A stretch of 64,000 bases of DNA, from assembly GCA_037179385.1 (NCBI GenBank), contig CM074180.1, positions 27,757,455 through 27,821,454 on the forward strand, written 5' to 3'. Each line of letters begins with the position of its first letter. The stretch's first letter is position 1. Of this stretch, positions 61,540 to 64,000 are shown in pieces. The position numbers and the translations under genes are program-made. Under the pieces are notes generated by a model. The model had not been told where the DNA came from. It saw nothing but the letters and a program-made list of their open reading frames with translations, and ran no database searches. This DNA comes from Holothuria scabra (Eukaryota > Echinodermata > Holothuroidea > Aspidochirotida > Holothuriidae).

Positions 61540-62442
61540 CAGTGGCGGCGGAACCAGGGGGGCTTTGGGGGCTTAGCCCCCCCCCCCAATGAAAAAAGTG
61601 GAGGGGCTTAAGGTATGTTTAGCCCCCCCCCCCCCCAATATTTGTAAGGTGCGCTTCAAGAAGTGGTGACCGGCGACGGCGGGGAGAATATTGAAGTGGG
61701 TGGTGAACATATTCTTCATCAGTCTAATGCACAATATAGGCCTACTAATAATTTTAGGGGAACGTTGTCGATGAAAACGATACTGGACACGCTAAAGCCT
61801 CTTTTTATCACCCCCAACCCCATCTCCGAGGTCCTCGAAAAGTGGAAGCAGTATGGTCTGTTATTGCGTAATTTCGGTAAGTTTTATTGATCGTTTATCG
61901 CGAGATTGAACAGCATAGGCTACTACCGTTAGTACACAAGTCTATGGTACGTTTGGGATTTGAGATAGACATAGGCCTAGATTAGGTTGGTGGTAGCCGT
62001 GGGAGGAACCACGGGGGGGGGGGGGGAGAAATGGTATGATCTAGGGGAAATATAATTGAGTAATTGATATGTATGGGTGGACAAATGTAACACGGGGTGT
62101 AGAAAGTGAATAACCCGGCAAACAGAATAAATGAAAGAGGATGCATAATTAATCATTGTTCTTGTATCATCTCAATTTATCTGATATGTATAACCATTTT
62201 GCATAGGCTGATTTTTTTCTCATTAGTTGAGAAAGTGCAAACATTAGACCCATATTTTAAGACTGGATACATGCAACATAGAACACGCGGGAAGTGCCGT
62301 TTCCGACCACCTGGGGGTCTGTCACAGTAAAGTCAAAAATTTTCTTGTATGCTCCGCGCCAACTGATAGTGGCGCTCCGCTTAGATAGTCCTGCTGGCAC
62401 TCAGCCCCCCCCCCCAATATTTTTTCCGTTCCGCCGCGCCTG
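61540..62442 (+). mobile_element. 903-base hAT-like element inserted in an M1 MITE
   Basis: It starts cagtggcggcggaac and ends gttccgccgcgcctg, 13 of 15 bases paired as inverted repeats. The duplication is tctgaagc (61532-61539) and cctgaagc (62443-62450), 7 of 8. The intact M1 copies show a single cctgaagc-like octamer there, so the borders are confirmed by comparison. Poly-C tracts flank the left arm. A hairpin module like that at 8791 lies at 62350-62380. It contains the ORF at 61648-61893. Confidence 0.9.
61648..61893 (+). pseudogene. Exon-like ORF inside the hAT-like element, unrecognised
   Basis: An open frame runs from a stop at 61645 to TGA at about 61891. It follows a C-rich tract and a taag acceptor-like site, and contains a consensus donor (cggtaagt) at about 61876. 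The encoded segment includes FRGTLSMKTILDTLKPLF and SEVLEKWKQYGLLLRNFG, predicted amphipathic helices of ordinary protein composition. I recognise no family. It could be a captured host exon, a remnant of a transposase exon, or chance. No ATG begins it, so it is not called as a CDS. Confidence 0.3.
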
Positions 62443-64000
62443 CCTGAAGCAATAAACTGAGATTTTATCTGGATGAGGATGAATTATGGGCGGGGCTTAA
62501 GTAAGAAGGTAAGAAGGTTAGGAGAATTGGTACTGTTTGGAGTGAGAGAATTGGGCCTTTAAGTCAGTGTCAATCTGGAATCTTCTATGTGAGAAAATTT
62601 CCAATGGAGGAAGGAAGGGCTCTTCTCTGCAGTTGCTTTTGGAGGATGTTAGAAGACAGCTATTTTTGCTTTTTTTATAAAATATTGGAAAATAACCAAT
62701 TTAGTCGTAGCGAGAAAGTTTTCGTGCTTTTGCCTACTGGCATTTACCAACAACAAAAGGGTGCACTTGTAAATCTCATTGTGGTGTTGTAACTATATAT
62801 ACCAACCCAGTGCTCCACAATTAGGAGAAAGCCGTGGGTGATCACTAGATTTTATGAGAAAGTTAGAAGTGGCGTAAAACGAACCAAACCATTCTACATG
62901 CCAGAAACGGTTGAAGGGACATATTTTAGTAGGGCCCTAATTTTTGAGGGGGGGGGGGTGCTGTAAATTTAGGGATAATTTGCGGGTTAAAATATGCGTA
63001 AGTATCTATTCTGAGCGTATCTAAATATTTACCACTTCTTGCTTAAATAATGTTACAACATTTTCGGCAAAGGAAAAAAGTCGCTTTATGTTCAACTTTT
63101 TACGTCGTTTTAATGCTGAAAATTGTAGGAGATTATGATCAGTTCCTTTCTTCATTTATTCGTATTACGCCAGTCTGCTTTACTTGGTCTATCCAAGAAT
63201 CAAGGCTTATATCCCAGTTTTCGTTTCCGTTAGGGCCTGAGGAGATCTAACTAATCCCTTATAATTCTGCCACAACATAAGACCGATACTGCACATATAA
63301 TATTTCTTCCTTGTGGTCGCCAAAAATTTCCAAGAATCTATGCGAGATCTAAAACATATTGCTGGAGATTAATCATTACACTTTGAGACGTAACAAGGTA
63401 GAGTTGCCACACCAAGGGAGTTCGGTAGCAGTAAATTTATGGTAACAGAGATTAGTAATACCCATACACACTCTATTTACTGTAACTGTATGCTGTCGTG
63501 ACTGACACTATATATTTCAGAGCTCTTCCTACCTTTACATATTTATATCAAGTCTTTGTTATTGTCAAAGCTTATCCGTTTGATGCTAATGGAAGGAACC
63601 AACAAGACACAATTGTATAAAAATGTATTGCTGAACAAAAAACACTTGACTTTGTCAAAGTATCATAAGTTTTGTTAGTTTTCATAATCTGTGAGATTTG
63701 TTAAGTGTTTGCATAAATTTTGAATAGCAGGTGCAAAGGTCATGTCTAGAGTTCAGTGACGAAATTTACTTCCTTATAATATGAGATAAGCGACAAAAAT
63801 GAAACACTTTATGCTGTGAAATAGGCTTATCAGACATCGTATGGGCTCCGAATCTAAATGTGTACCTTTTTGCCTACTGAAAGATAACGAGCTTCATTAT
63901 GTAGTTTAATTAATTGAGTGATAAGACTCCTTTACAAACGGGACAACGGTCTTTGGGTCTTTAACTTGTAAAGAAAACAATAGCAGTCCCATTTTGTCAC

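Larger units (their letters stand above)
61350..62565 (+). mobile_element. MITE family M1, copy split by a hAT-like insertion
   Basis: The left half (61350-61539) has ctcaattggctcagctcttt and agcttttctatactcactc. The right half (62443-62565) has aagcaataaactgagatttt and ggttaggagaattgg. Together they equal one M1 unit like 15827-16124, broken at the ctgaagc site by 61540-62442. Confidence 0.85.
58521..64000 (+). other. Partial intron 2 of the methyltransferase gene
   Basis: It begins with GTAAGTTGC at 58521. No exon continuing the methyltransferase domain was found up to the right edge. The interval holds family H4, M1 and M3 elements, a hAT-like insertion and a zone of ttcactc repeats. The stretch 62570-64000 has no recognised feature apart from a poly-G run at 62949-62958. 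Confidence 0.6.

Overview
The window looks like AT-rich nuclear DNA from a marine invertebrate animal, most likely an invertebrate deuterostome such as an echinoderm. The evidence is split coding exons with GT-AG borders, a 24 kb intron, a tRNA-derived SINE and dense short DNA transposons. No phylogenetic marker fixes the species. There is no sign of a prokaryote, organelle or virus.

Only two protein-coding genes can be supported, both on the + strand and both cut by the window edges. The first (744-1000) is the last exon of the mitochondrial ribosomal protein L11 gene, followed by a 3' UTR with polyadenylation signals. The second starts at 33712 behind a TATA box. It encodes the N-terminal part of an S-adenosylmethionine-dependent methyltransferase of the Rv2258c / C. 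elegans R08E5 type. Exon 1 (33712-34052) joins exon 2 (58312-58520) across a 24,259-base intron. I found no exon 3 before 64000, so the catalytic domain lies outside.

The rest is non-coding and rich in non-autonomous transposons. No transposase gene is visible. The dominant class has ends beginning CAGTGGCG or CATAGGCG, poly-G/poly-C subterminal tracts and 8-base target duplications, the signature of the hAT superfamily. From 5.6 to 16.7 kb the elements are stacked: three lie one inside another at 5603-9539, with perfect duplications for the outer two. An inverted 1.56 kb sister of the innermost one lies at 12971-14532, beside an older decayed copy broken by further insertions. From 26.4 to 30.1 kb there is a second nest. 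At 61540-62442 an element sits inside a MITE whose uninterrupted relatives elsewhere in the window give the empty site.

The hAT-like elements are accompanied by at least five MITE or foldback families with several copies each, a SINE with a tRNA-Glu-like head (three copies), a tandem array of about 145-base units that each carry a DR1-type AGGTCA repeat (19096-19745), a 206-base tandem duplication (36407-36825), a CTGA microsatellite and other simple repeats. The two genes show no functional link. Intergenic stretches not listed hold no ORF I could support.
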